In this document: positions 26,935-34,588 of the stretch, in pieces
Numbering within the stretch: the first letter of the stretch is position 1
Layout: every line of letters begins with the position of its first letter
From: Butyrivibrio sp. Su6
GTDB lineage: Bacteria; Bacillota; Clostridia; Lachnospirales; Lachnospiraceae
DNA length: 64,000 nt
Reading direction: 5' to 3'
Assembly: GCF_900108105.1 (NCBI RefSeq)
Contig: NZ_FNUR01000014.1
Location: 1-64,000 of the forward strand
The notes under the pieces: model-generated
The model's database searches: none
Told to the model about the DNA's origin: nothing
The model's input: only the letters and a program-made list of their open reading frames with translations
Translations under genes and position numbers: made by a program

Positions 26935-27174
26935 ATGGCTAGAGAAATGACTTTTAAAATGGAAAGGCCCGGACTCCTTAAAGAGGGAGATCATGTGACT
27001 GTTACGGAAGGCGTCCTTCCAAGTAACTATTACTATACGATTGATCCGTCTCTTGCAATGTCAGGCAATTTCCCCTTTAGAGAGCGAATGCTTGAGAGGG
27101 AAGGCGTAGTGACAAAGGTTGAGGAGAATGACAGGGGTTTCTATGTGACTGCCGTTTTTGAGCAGAGCACTTAA
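26935..27174 (+). CDS. Small conserved-looking protein of unknown function
   Basis: The 79-residue protein (MAREMTFKMERPG...) is predicted to be soluble and beta-rich, with an alternating pattern such as GDHVTVTEGVL and GFYVTAVFEQ. There is no signal peptide and no recognised family. A GGGTAGG ribosome site lies ahead of the ATG. It sits between the SGNH gene and ridA in a compact run. Its last codons form one copy of a short duplication (27160-27173 and 27251-27264). Confidence 0.6.
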   Translation: MAREMTFKMERPGLLKEGDHVTVTEGVLPSNYYYTIDPSLAMSGNFPFRERMLEREGVVTKVEENDRGFYVTAVFEQST

Positions 27175-27264
27175 TGAGGTATTTTCGAATTTAGTGCGAG
27201 CCATGGGGAAACACTTGGCGAGGTATTTACGAGCCTAGTGAGAATCCCAAGAGCAGAGCACTTA
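27160..27264. repeat. Short direct duplication around the end of the 79-aa gene
   Basis: GAGCAGAGCACTTA occurs at 27160-27173 (including the stop codon) and again at 27251-27264. Between them, TGAGGTATTTTCGA (27175-27188) is echoed by CGAGGTATTTACGA (27219-27232), each followed by a TAGTGMGA-like string. It looks like a decayed insertion or slippage duplication. No coding potential was seen. Confidence 0.5.
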
Positions 27265-27288
27265 AGCATTTAAAGAGGAGGACATGAA

Positions 27289-27666
27289 ATGGAATACATC
27301 AGTACAGACAAGGCACCAGCAGCTATAGGACCATATTCACAGGCAATCAAGGCAGGGGATTTTCTTTATGCTTCAGGACAGATCCCGATCAACCCTGCAA
27401 GTGGGGAAATAGACACAACTACAATTGCTGATCAGGCAGACAGAGTTTGCCGCAATATTGGCGAGATCTTAAAGGCAGCAGGAACTGACTTTGAGCACGT
27501 AGTTAAGACAACATGTTTTTTAGCTGAAATGAGCGATTTTGCAGCATTTAATGCTGTTTACGAAAAGTATTTTACAGGAAAGCCTGCAAGAAGTTGCGTG
27601 GCAGTTAAACAGTTACCTAGAAATGTCCTTTGCGAAGTTGAGGTAATTGCTTATCTTGGGGAGTAA
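27289..27666 (+). CDS. ridA: RidA family enamine/imine deaminase
   Basis: RidA hydrolyses reactive enamines and imines such as 2-aminoacrylate made by PLP enzymes. The 125-residue length is typical. Family marks are the start STDKAPAAIGPYSQAIKAGDFLYASGQIP, the QADRVCRNIGEIL helix, and the C-terminal KPARSCVAVKQLPRN containing the substrate-binding arginine. AAAGAGGAGG gives an excellent ribosome site. It is followed after 9 bp by a TPR lipoprotein gene with which it is probably cotranscribed. Confidence 0.95.
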   Translation: MEYISTDKAPAAIGPYSQAIKAGDFLYASGQIPINPASGEIDTTTIADQADRVCRNIGEILKAAGTDFEHVVKTTCFLAEMSDFAAFNAVYEKYFTGKPARSCVAVKQLPRNVLCEVEVIAYLGE

Positions 27667-27675
27667 TAAGAGCTT

Positions 27676-28725
27676 ATGAAGCGCGGAATTGTTGCGGGAG
27701 CGTTATCTCTGACCATTTTGCTTTCAGGTTGCGGGAGTCTGGCCGGAAGACACAGCATTGACTCCGGTTTTGCTTATATCGAGAGCCACGAGTATACCAG
27801 TGCGCTCGAGAGCTTTGAGGAAGCAGAAAAAAATGGCGAGGATGCGTGCCTTATCCATAGAGGTAAGGGAATAGCATATCTATATAGCGGCGAGTATGAG
27901 CAGGCAGCTGAGGAGCTGCTTTCTTCGCTTGCATCGGATGAGGGAATAGTTGATGATATGGACTTTGACACCAACTACTACCTTGCTGAGAGCTATATGA
28001 AGCTTGGAGAGTACAGTAAGGCAAAAGAGGTCTATGATGCAATAATCGGTCTTCGGAGCGGAGACATCAATGCGTATTATCTAAGAGGAACATGTGAATT
28101 GTCCTCAGGTAATCATGACTCCGGATATGCTGATTTTACCAAGGCCATATCTCTTAATCCCAAGGATTATTCTATGATGATCATGATATATAAGTCCCTT
28201 GCTGAAAATGGCTATGAAGAGGAAGGCGTTTCCATCATTACCAGAGCTTTGGAAAATGGCAGTGATTACATGACCAACTACGAGAAGGGACAGATTTCTT
28301 TTTACCTTGGGAACAATGCTGATGCTCAGAGCTACCTCGAAGCAGCAAGAAGCGAAAGAGACCAGGAAAAAGAGCCGGTAGTTCTTTTGCTGGGACAGAC
28401 TGGAGAAGTTCAGGGTGATTATAACTATGCTATAAGTGTTTATAAGACTTATCTGTCTGAAAATCCTAACAGTGCAAAGGTCTACAATCAGCTTGGAATG
28501 TGCCAGATAAAGCAGGGCGATTATGAAGGTGCTGTTTCTTCTTTTCAGTCAGGAATAGAGATAAACGACAAATCCTTAAATCAGGCGCTTATGCTTAATG
28601 AGATAACTGCCTATGAATATATGGGAGAGTTTGGATTGGCATCATCTTTAATGACAACATATCTCCAGGAATATCCACAGGATGAGGCAGCAGTTAGAGA
28701 AAACGTATTTTTATCAACAAGATGA
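27676..28725 (+). CDS. TPR-repeat lipoprotein
   Basis: The 349-residue protein starts with a lipoprotein signal peptide ending in the lipobox LLSGC at about residue 19, so it is anchored outside the membrane. The rest is built of TPR units (YIESHEYTSALESFEEAEK, YYLAESYMKLGEYSKAKEVYD, YNQLGMCQIKQGDYEGAVSSFQ). This suggests a scaffold for extracellular or wall-associated protein complexes; no enzymatic motif was seen. The ribosome site is weak, consistent with coupling to ridA. A clear terminator follows at 28768-28795. Confidence 0.82.
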   Translation: MKRGIVAGALSLTILLSGCGSLAGRHSIDSGFAYIESHEYTSALESFEEAEKNGEDACLIHRGKGIAYLYSGEYEQAAEELLSSLASDEGIVDDMDFDTNYYLAESYMKLGEYSKAKEVYDAIIGLRSGDINAYYLRGTCELSSGNHDSGYADFTKAISLNPKDYSMMIMIYKSLAENGYEEEGVSIITRALENGSDYMTNYEKGQISFYLGNNADAQSYLEAARSERDQEKEPVVLLLGQTGEVQGDYNYAISVYKTYLSENPNSAKVYNQLGMCQIKQGDYEGAVSSFQSGIEINDKSLNQALMLNEITAYEYMGEFGLASSLMTTYLQEYPQDEAAVRENVFLSTR

Positions 28726-28767
28726 ATGTTTTTGTTCAAAATGTAATAATGTTTTTTGGTTAGATAG

Positions 28768-28795
28768 AAAAATCCGCAGTTTGTGCGGATTTTTT
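28768..28795 (+). terminator. Intrinsic terminator after the TPR lipoprotein gene
   Basis: AAAAATCCGCA pairs with TGCGGATTTTT around GTTTG, followed by T. It closes the unit running from the MBOAT gene. Confidence 0.85.
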
Positions 28796-28836
28796 GACTA
28801 TAAAGTAAAATTGAAAAAGGCTTTGGAGGAGTGGGT

Positions 28837-29634
28837 ATGAAAATTACAGTATTTAATGAATGGGATCATGTGCCTAAGGCAGAGTACGAAGGTGAGAAAA
28901 ATGTAGTACTTGCCTGGGATGGGGAGTATAGAAAGGGAGATGTTATTGAGTTTTCAGGACTTGTTCCCGGAAAGTTCTATGTCGTAAAGGTAGATGCAGC
29001 AGTTGGTACTTCTCTGGTGCTTGTGGACCAGGAAACTGTTGATTTTATTGTTCCTTTTTATGAAAAGAAAACAAGCTATAATCCCCTTGCGTTTTTTGGC
29101 AACAGACATGTTGTTACAATAAGAGAAGCTGAGGATTATGAAGTTAAAGGCTATAGGAATATTGCTCTTAATCCTTTTGATCAGCATGAAGTGTCAGGTG
29201 TTTATCCTCATGCAAGTGCCAATGTTGAAACAAGAGGCGAAGCTGTATTTGCTGCAAGGAATGCGATAGATGGCTGTATAGCTACACTTTCTCATGGTGA
29301 GTGGCCTTATGAATCCTGGGGAATAAACAGACAGGATGATGCTGAGTTTACTTTGGATTTTGGAAGAGAAGTTGACTTTGACAAGATAGTTCTCTATACA
29401 AGAGCCGATTTCCCACATGATAACTGGTGGGTAGAAGCTACTTTCACTTTTTCTGATGGAAGCAGCGAAGTTGTCAAAATGGATAAAAAGGTCGCAGAAC
29501 CACATGTTTTCAACATTGAGAAGAAAAACATCAGGTGGATAAAACTTGGAAAACTGATAAAAGCCGATGATCCAAGCCCATTCCCTGCACTTACACAGAT
29601 AGAAGTGTATGGAACTGAGGCAGGAGTGAATTGA
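28837..29634 (+). CDS. Cytoplasmic protein with C-terminal discoidin/galactose-binding-like domain
   Basis: The 265-residue protein has no signal peptide. The first 90 residues look beta-rich (Ig-like). The second half resembles an F5/8-type-C or CBM-like sandwich: ARNAIDGCIATLSHGEWPYESW, FTLDFGREVDFDKIVLYTRAD and the final FPALTQIEVYGTE are typical. The ATG at 28837 has GGAGGA six bases upstream; a GTG two codons earlier is too close to that site. It precedes the heparinase II/III-like gene by 53 bp, so it probably binds or helps process an imported oligosaccharide. Confidence 0.65.
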   Translation: MKITVFNEWDHVPKAEYEGEKNVVLAWDGEYRKGDVIEFSGLVPGKFYVVKVDAAVGTSLVLVDQETVDFIVPFYEKKTSYNPLAFFGNRHVVTIREAEDYEVKGYRNIALNPFDQHEVSGVYPHASANVETRGEAVFAARNAIDGCIATLSHGEWPYESWGINRQDDAEFTLDFGREVDFDKIVLYTRADFPHDNWWVEATFTFSDGSSEVVKMDKKVAEPHVFNIEKKNIRWIKLGKLIKADDPSPFPALTQIEVYGTEAGVN

Positions 29635-29687
29635 ATAAAAGTATCTGAACAGAATAAAGATAAATTCACCCTAAATGAGGAAAGCAG

Positions 29688-31751
29688 ATGAGTAATCGAA
29701 CTTTAATACAGAATTTTTTTAGTAAAAGTGAAGGATGCAGCATATATACAAAGTATCCTGATATTTCAGACAGGAACAAATGGGAAGGACTTTCTGACTC
29801 CCTGAAAAAGAGACTTGTGCAGGCTGGCGAGGAGGCTATGAAAGAACCATGGACACAGCTTCTTATCTCGGATTTTATGGAGTTTAAGAAATCAGGAAAC
29901 AGAGTAAGGTTTGAGGATAAGTACTTTCCAAGGAGAAGGAAATTAAATAAGCTTGTTCTTGCCGAGTGCGTTGAAAATAAAGGGAGATTTCTAGGGGATA
30001 TCCTTGATGGGCTATACCTCATCCTGGAGGAAACTACATGGTGCCTGCCACCCCACACGAGCTATGTGCGTGATGGCGTACAGGAGAAAATGCCTGATGT
30101 GACAAGGCCTATCATAGATCTTTTTGATGCAGAGTCAGGTGCAGAAGTTGCTTTTGCAGAATATGCTTTAAGACCTGTATTAAATGAGATAAGTCCTTTT
30201 ATCAGCACTTATGTCAATGAAAGACTTAAGGAGAGAATATTTACCCCATATTTAGAACAGCATTTTTGGTGGATGGGAAATGGCAAGGAATCAATGTGTA
30301 ACTGGACACCATGGTGTACACAAAACGTTCTGATATGTGCCCTTACTCGTCCTGAAGACTTTTTCACAGAAGAGGAAAGAATGGTATTTATTGAAAAGGC
30401 TGCCAAGTCCTGTGATTACTTCCTTGATGAGTACGGCGAAGACGGAGGCTGTGATGAGGGAGCTCAGTATTATTCTCATGCGGCTCTTTGTCTCTTTGGA
30501 TGTCTTGAGCTTATGAGCGCTGTTCTTGGAAATGGCAAGGATGGCAATAGCTCTTTTGCTGAGGTATTCAAGGAAAAGCTTATTAGAAATGTTGCCAATT
30601 ACATAGTTAAGATGTACATAGGCAATGGGTATTATGTGAACTTTGCTGATTGCAGCGCTCTTGCTGGTGGAAGAACTGCAAGAGAGTATCTGTTTGGAAA
30701 GGCAACAGGAGATAAGGTCCTTTCTACTTTTGCAGCTCTTGATTTTCAAAAAGAATCTGAAGAGGAAAGGCTTGTCAGCAGTGAGATAAATCTCTTTTAC
30801 CATTTTATCCAGGCTTTTGCTTATGACGAGATGATGGGTGTTACTGGTGAAGCAGGTATACCTGAAGATGCCTTTTTTGAGAGTGTTGGACTGATGGTGG
30901 CTCGAGACGGCGTTTATACACTTGCTGCCAAAGCTGGTGACAATGCAGATAGTCATAATCATAATGATGTTGGCTCTTTTACCATATATAAAAATGGAAA
31001 GCCTATGCTCATTGACCTTGGAGTTGGAACTTATACACAGAAGACTTTCTCTAATAGAAGATATGAACTGTGGACCATGCAGTCTCAGTTCCACAATCTG
31101 CCTACTTTTGTTGATGAAGGATACCTGACTGGAGATAAGAGTGGCACGTTTGAGGGAAAAACTGAAGCATGCGGAAAACAGTATTTGGAAGAACTTGGAA
31201 GAGATGCTGCTGCAGATGTGTATAATTCAGCATTTATAATGCAGCACGCAGGTGAACAGTTCGCGGCAGGGGATGTAAACTGTATTTTATGCATGAATTC
31301 AGAAGATAATTCTGCTGATGAAGTATGCTCTGGAAAGCATATATCCTCTTTAGCCATGGATATCGCAGGTGCTTACGGTGATGACCGCATCAGAAGCTAT
31401 AAAAGAATTGTAAGTCTGAATAAAGGTGAGGGTGTTTGTGTTGAGGATACCTATGATGGCGATCTTAATGCAGTTATAAGTCTTATGACTTATGAGAAGC
31501 CGGAAATTGAGGTGCTTTCTGAAGATGGAAATTGTGAGGATAGTCCAAGTGATGGCCCCGCATCATGCAAGAAGAAATTTTTGGTGCGCATAGGCAATCT
31601 GGGATGCGCAGAGATAAGTGGCGCAGAATCAGCCACTGTTAAAGCATATCCAATAACAGATGAGAGGCTTTCTATCGCCTGGAAGCACGATGTATACAGA
31701 GTGCTTTTAGAGATGGGGCCTTCAAATAGGCTTGAAATGAAGTTTAGATGA
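29688..31751 (+). CDS. Heparinase II/III-family protein, probable uronate-oligosaccharide lyase
   Basis: The 687-residue cytoplasmic protein has an N-terminal alpha-toroid region (residues about 60-390, e.g. DILDGLYLILEETTWCLPPH, DEGAQYYSHAALCLFGC) and a C-terminal beta-sandwich. At the junction it has the diagnostic NADSHNHNDVGSFTIYKNGK and LIDLGVGTYTQKTFS stretch of Heparinase_II_III proteins, near residues 420-450. The family cleaves uronic-acid-containing polysaccharides by elimination. The lack of a signal peptide means an imported oligosaccharide substrate. GH88 and DUF2264 genes nearby would process the unsaturated product. A hairpin terminator follows at once. Confidence 0.8.
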   Translation: MSNRTLIQNFFSKSEGCSIYTKYPDISDRNKWEGLSDSLKKRLVQAGEEAMKEPWTQLLISDFMEFKKSGNRVRFEDKYFPRRRKLNKLVLAECVENKGRFLGDILDGLYLILEETTWCLPPHTSYVRDGVQEKMPDVTRPIIDLFDAESGAEVAFAEYALRPVLNEISPFISTYVNERLKERIFTPYLEQHFWWMGNGKESMCNWTPWCTQNVLICALTRPEDFFTEEERMVFIEKAAKSCDYFLDEYGEDGGCDEGAQYYSHAALCLFGCLELMSAVLGNGKDGNSSFAEVFKEKLIRNVANYIVKMYIGNGYYVNFADCSALAGGRTAREYLFGKATGDKVLSTFAALDFQKESEEERLVSSEINLFYHFIQAFAYDEMMGVTGEAGIPEDAFFESVGLMVARDGVYTLAAKAGDNADSHNHNDVGSFTIYKNGKPMLIDLGVGTYTQKTFSNRRYELWTMQSQFHNLPTFVDEGYLTGDKSGTFEGKTEACGKQYLEELGRDAAADVYNSAFIMQHAGEQFAAGDVNCILCMNSEDNSADEVCSGKHISSLAMDIAGAYGDDRIRSYKRIVSLNKGEGVCVEDTYDGDLNAVISLMTYEKPEIEVLSEDGNCEDSPSDGPASCKKKFLVRIGNLGCAEISGAESATVKAYPITDERLSIAWKHDVYRVLLEMGPSNRLEMKFR

Positions 31752-31756
31752 TGAAA

Positions 31757-31799
31757 CAGGGTGCAGTTGCAGATTTTAAAGCAACTGCACCCTGTTTTT
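31757..31799 (+). terminator. Intrinsic terminator that is also the first unit of the palindromic repeat region
   Basis: CAGGGTGCAGTTGC (31757-31770) pairs perfectly with GCAACTGCACCCTG (31781-31794), followed by TTTTTG. Its right arm, CAACTGCACCC, is in phase (52 bp) with the repeat series that follows. Confidence 0.8.
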
Positions 31800-31809
31800 G
31801 TAAGTGGAA

Positions 31810-32096
31810 TTTCCTGAGATTAACATATTCAGACAACTGCACCCCAGTTTTCTGTTTTTGTTTTCCTGTGATACCGATATTGATTTAACTGCACCCTATT
31901 ACATATTGGAGACATTGGCTATACAACATGTTTTAAATCAAGTGCACCCTTTTTAGAGGGTGCACTTGAACAAGAAATCTAATCACAGGAAAGAGTTAGT
32001 TGAAAAAAAGGGTGCAGTTAAATAAAAATAAGCTGTATAGGAAATGGTTTTAGAAAAAATAGGGTGTAGATAAACTATTTTTACAATAATAGGAAA
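31810..32096. repeat. 287-bp nested palindrome built from 52-bp-phased units
   Basis: The left half holds AACTGCACCC-type motifs starting at 31834, 31886 and 31939 (and 31782 outside); the right half holds the inverse GGGTGCASTT at 31958, 32010 and 32062. All pairs mirror about base 31953. A second motif, TTTCCTGWGAT, lies exactly 24 bp before each left motif (31810, 31862); its inverse ends in AGGAAA 24 bp after each right motif (31982, 32034, 32086). The centre is a perfect 13-bp hairpin (31938-31950 with 31957-31969). The arms at 31883-31897 and 32009-32023 match over 15 bp. There is no gene inside. Confidence 0.85.
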
Positions 32097-32101
32097 TAAG
32101 C

Positions 32102-32130
32102 TTGACTTTAGAAGTTGAAATGTGTTATTT
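32102..32130 (+). promoter_or_regulatory. Predicted promoter of the PD-(D/E)XK gene
   Basis: TTGACT (32102-32107) and TTATTT (32125-32130), 17 bp apart, start six bases after the palindrome. About 235 bp of A-rich leader without clear features separate it from the gene. Confidence 0.45.
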
Positions 32131-32367
32131 TCATCAAGTTGTTTATTTATTTAAATCTTGATGCCTAATCTGGCATGAACAACGTTATTCGCAAATCGCG
32201 AGACTATTCATATTAACAAACAGAGTGCATGTAATGATAACTGCACGAAAAGTGACAGCAATACTAGGTATATAAGTAGGGACAAAGAAAAGAGAAGGAG
32301 AGAAACCGCACAAAATAAAGAAGAAAACAAATAAAGAAAGCAAAATTCTAAGAAAGTAGGAGTGAAT

Positions 32368-33162
32368 GTGGATATTGAAGATGCTATGATGGCAGAAAAA
32401 AGAGTGCTGCTTAAAAAATTAAACATTTATCAAGATAAATTTGAAAGGGGAAATTTTCCTGAAGGAAGAATACAGATAAATAAAAATGGCAGGGGTTATA
32501 AGTATTATCAGGTAATTCAAAAAGACCGGAAAATCACAAGGAAATACTTAAAGAAGGATAAAATAGAAATCGCAAAAAGTCTTGCCATAAAGAACTTGCT
32601 GCAAAAGCAGATAAGTTCGACAAAGATGGAAATAGCAGCCATTGATGCATACATAAAAAGACATCCTAGAGAGACACCAGCGATGACTATTAAAAATCAA
32701 CCTGCATATAGGAAATTGATAGATATACCATCTTATTTTGGCGCAGAATGCGATGATAATTGGGATAAGGCAGAGTATGAAAAATCAAATAAAAATCCAG
32801 AAAAATTGAAAATTGCCACTTTAAAAGGTGACCTGGTAAGGTCCAAAGCAGAGGCAATGATTGCTGATGCACTATTTCGAAATGGAATTCAGTATAGATA
32901 TGAATGCAGATTAAAAGTTGGTAATGAATATTTTTATCCGGATTTTATTGTGAAGAATAAGAGAACCGGAAAAATATATATTTGGGAGCATTATGGAATG
33001 ATGGATGATAAAAAATATATAAGCAAATATATATATAAGTCAAAAGCATATGTAGAGAACGGCTACGTGATGTCTTTAAACATGCTTGCTACATTTGAAA
33101 CAGAAAAGATACCTTTAGATTCAGTAGGCATTGACAGGGTTATAGAAAATTACTTGCTATAA
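32368..33162 (+). CDS. PD-(D/E)XK nuclease-like protein, probably acquired
   Basis: The protein is about 264 residues and lysine-rich. The N-terminal 100 residues are helical and basic (KYYQVIQKDRKITRKYLKKDK), suggesting nucleic-acid contact. The C-terminal half has a nuclease-like core: VRSKAEAMIADALFRNGI, then EYFYPDFIVKNKRTGKIYIWEHYGM near residues 185-215, giving the E...D...E-x-H arrangement of Vsr/restriction-type folds. The expected lysine of D-x-K is replaced by histidine. Codon use is more AT-rich than in neighbours and it splits a glycan-degradation cluster, suggesting transfer. I prefer the GTG at 32368 (AGGAG five bases upstream); GTG 32362 and ATG 32386 are alternatives. Confidence 0.65.
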   Translation: MDIEDAMMAEKRVLLKKLNIYQDKFERGNFPEGRIQINKNGRGYKYYQVIQKDRKITRKYLKKDKIEIAKSLAIKNLLQKQISSTKMEIAAIDAYIKRHPRETPAMTIKNQPAYRKLIDIPSYFGAECDDNWDKAEYEKSNKNPEKLKIATLKGDLVRSKAEAMIADALFRNGIQYRYECRLKVGNEYFYPDFIVKNKRTGKIYIWEHYGMMDDKKYISKYIYKSKAYVENGYVMSLNMLATFETEKIPLDSVGIDRVIENYLL

Positions 33163-33237
33163 CCAAAAGTCATGCATTTAGTGACAAAATCCTGTTTGGC
33201 TAAAAAATCGCAAGATTTAATATAAAATATACATTAT

Positions 33238-33267
33238 TTTTTGCTCCAAAAGACGGTACTATATAAT
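33238..33267 (+). promoter_or_regulatory. Possible promoter of the GH88 gene
   Basis: A perfect TATAAT lies at 33262-33267, 66 bp before the GH88 start. The -35 region (T-rich, TTTTTG about 18 bp upstream) is poor. Confidence 0.35.
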
Positions 33268-33332
33268 TTGGTGAATTGGGTAAGAAAAAACTAAAGCAAT
33301 TCAACTATGCAATCATGTTTGGGAGGAAGATT

Positions 33333-34499
33333 ATGGGATTTATCAGTAGCGAAGACTTACAGTGGGTCAATGACACATTGAAAAAAATAGAAGAAAAGAT
33401 GGTTCCTGTTACAGAGAGAAACAGGAATAAGATACCATATACTACAGATGAAAGCGGCAGATTTGATGACAGATCAGATAAAAAAGAAATCTGCTGGTGG
33501 ACTAATGGCTTCTGGGGCGGAGAAATGTGGCAGCTCTATAAGCTTACAGGTAATGATATGTTTAAAGAAGAGGCGCTTTGGGTAGAAGAAAAGCTTGATG
33601 CAGCGTTTCTTAATTATAACGGAATGGACCACGATGCCGGCTTTAGATGGCTTCCAACAGCTGTCATCAATTACAAGTTAAATAAAGGCGAGGAAGCAAA
33701 GAACAGAGGCTTACTTGCAGCAGCAAGCCTTGCGGGAAGATTTAACTTAAACGGTAATTTCATCAGGGCATGGAATGACTGGGGTGATGGCAGAGATACT
33801 ACAGGCTGGGCTATTATCGACTGTATGATGAATCTTCCGCTTTTGTACTGGGCTTCTGATGTGCTTGCAGATCCAAGATTTAAAAAGATTGCCATGGCAC
33901 ATGCGGATACAGCAATGAAAAACTTTATCCGAGAAGACGGCTCAGTAAGACATATCGTTGGCTTTGATCCATTTACCGGAAAGTTCGACAGAGAGTATGG
34001 CGGACAGGGATATGGTGAAGGCTCAAGCTGGACAAGAGGACAGAGCTGGGCAGTTTATGGATTTGCCCTTAGTTATATTCATACAGGTGAAAAGAAATAT
34101 CTTGAAACTGCTATGAAAGTTGCAGATTATGTACTCTCTGAGATGCCTGAGACTTTCCTTGTTCCAATTGACTACAGACAGCCAAAGACGGATGATCTTG
34201 AGGATTCTACAGCAGCTGCAATAACAGCAGGTGGATTAATTGAAATCGCAAAGAGTCTTCTGGGCCAGTATGCAAATAATAATAGTGAACGTGCAGAAAA
34301 ATACCTTGCAGCAGCCGTAAAACTCTTAAAAGCGCTTGATAGCCATAGCTGCGACTACACTTTAGACAGAGATAACCTCCTTACCAGAGGCTCAGTTGAT
34401 TATCATGGAAATGGTCACCATATGGCCATTATCTATGGTGACTATTATTACATTGAGGCACTTATGAAGCTTAACGAGAGCGCCCTTAATGTATTCTGA
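33333..34499 (+). CDS. GH88 unsaturated glucuronyl hydrolase
   Basis: GH88 enzymes remove the 4,5-unsaturated uronic acid left by polysaccharide lyases. The protein is about 388 residues, the normal length for an (alpha/alpha)6 barrel. Family marks: ICWWTNGFWGGEMWQLY, MDHDAGFRWLPTA (first catalytic Asp), TTGWAIIDCMMNLPLLYWAS (second catalytic Asp), SSWTRGQSWAVYGFALSY and SVDYHGNG. There is no signal peptide, so it acts on imported oligosaccharides. The ATG at 33333 has GGGAGG at 33321-33326. It works downstream of a lyase, which the heparinase II/III-like neighbour could supply. Confidence 0.92.
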   Translation: MGFISSEDLQWVNDTLKKIEEKMVPVTERNRNKIPYTTDESGRFDDRSDKKEICWWTNGFWGGEMWQLYKLTGNDMFKEEALWVEEKLDAAFLNYNGMDHDAGFRWLPTAVINYKLNKGEEAKNRGLLAAASLAGRFNLNGNFIRAWNDWGDGRDTTGWAIIDCMMNLPLLYWASDVLADPRFKKIAMAHADTAMKNFIREDGSVRHIVGFDPFTGKFDREYGGQGYGEGSSWTRGQSWAVYGFALSYIHTGEKKYLETAMKVADYVLSEMPETFLVPIDYRQPKTDDLEDSTAAAITAGGLIEIAKSLLGQYANNNSERAEKYLAAAVKLLKALDSHSCDYTLDRDNLLTRGSVDYHGNGHHMAIIYGDYYYIEALMKLNESALNVF

Positions 34500-34588
34500 A
34501 CGAATACTATGACAGCTTAACCTGAAAATGTCATAAGCAGTTTATTTTGATGCAATAATATATATTGTCAGAGTATAAGGAGCAGACC

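Noticed and set aside
30291-31094. Antisense open frame (267 codons) inside the heparinase II/III-like gene
   Set aside because: It overlaps the conserved SHNHND region on the other strand; no ribosome site or family resemblance.
31782-32096. CRISPR-like array at 52-bp steps
   Set aside because: The repeated motif is short (about 11 bp), degenerate, and reverses orientation at the centre, unlike any CRISPR array.
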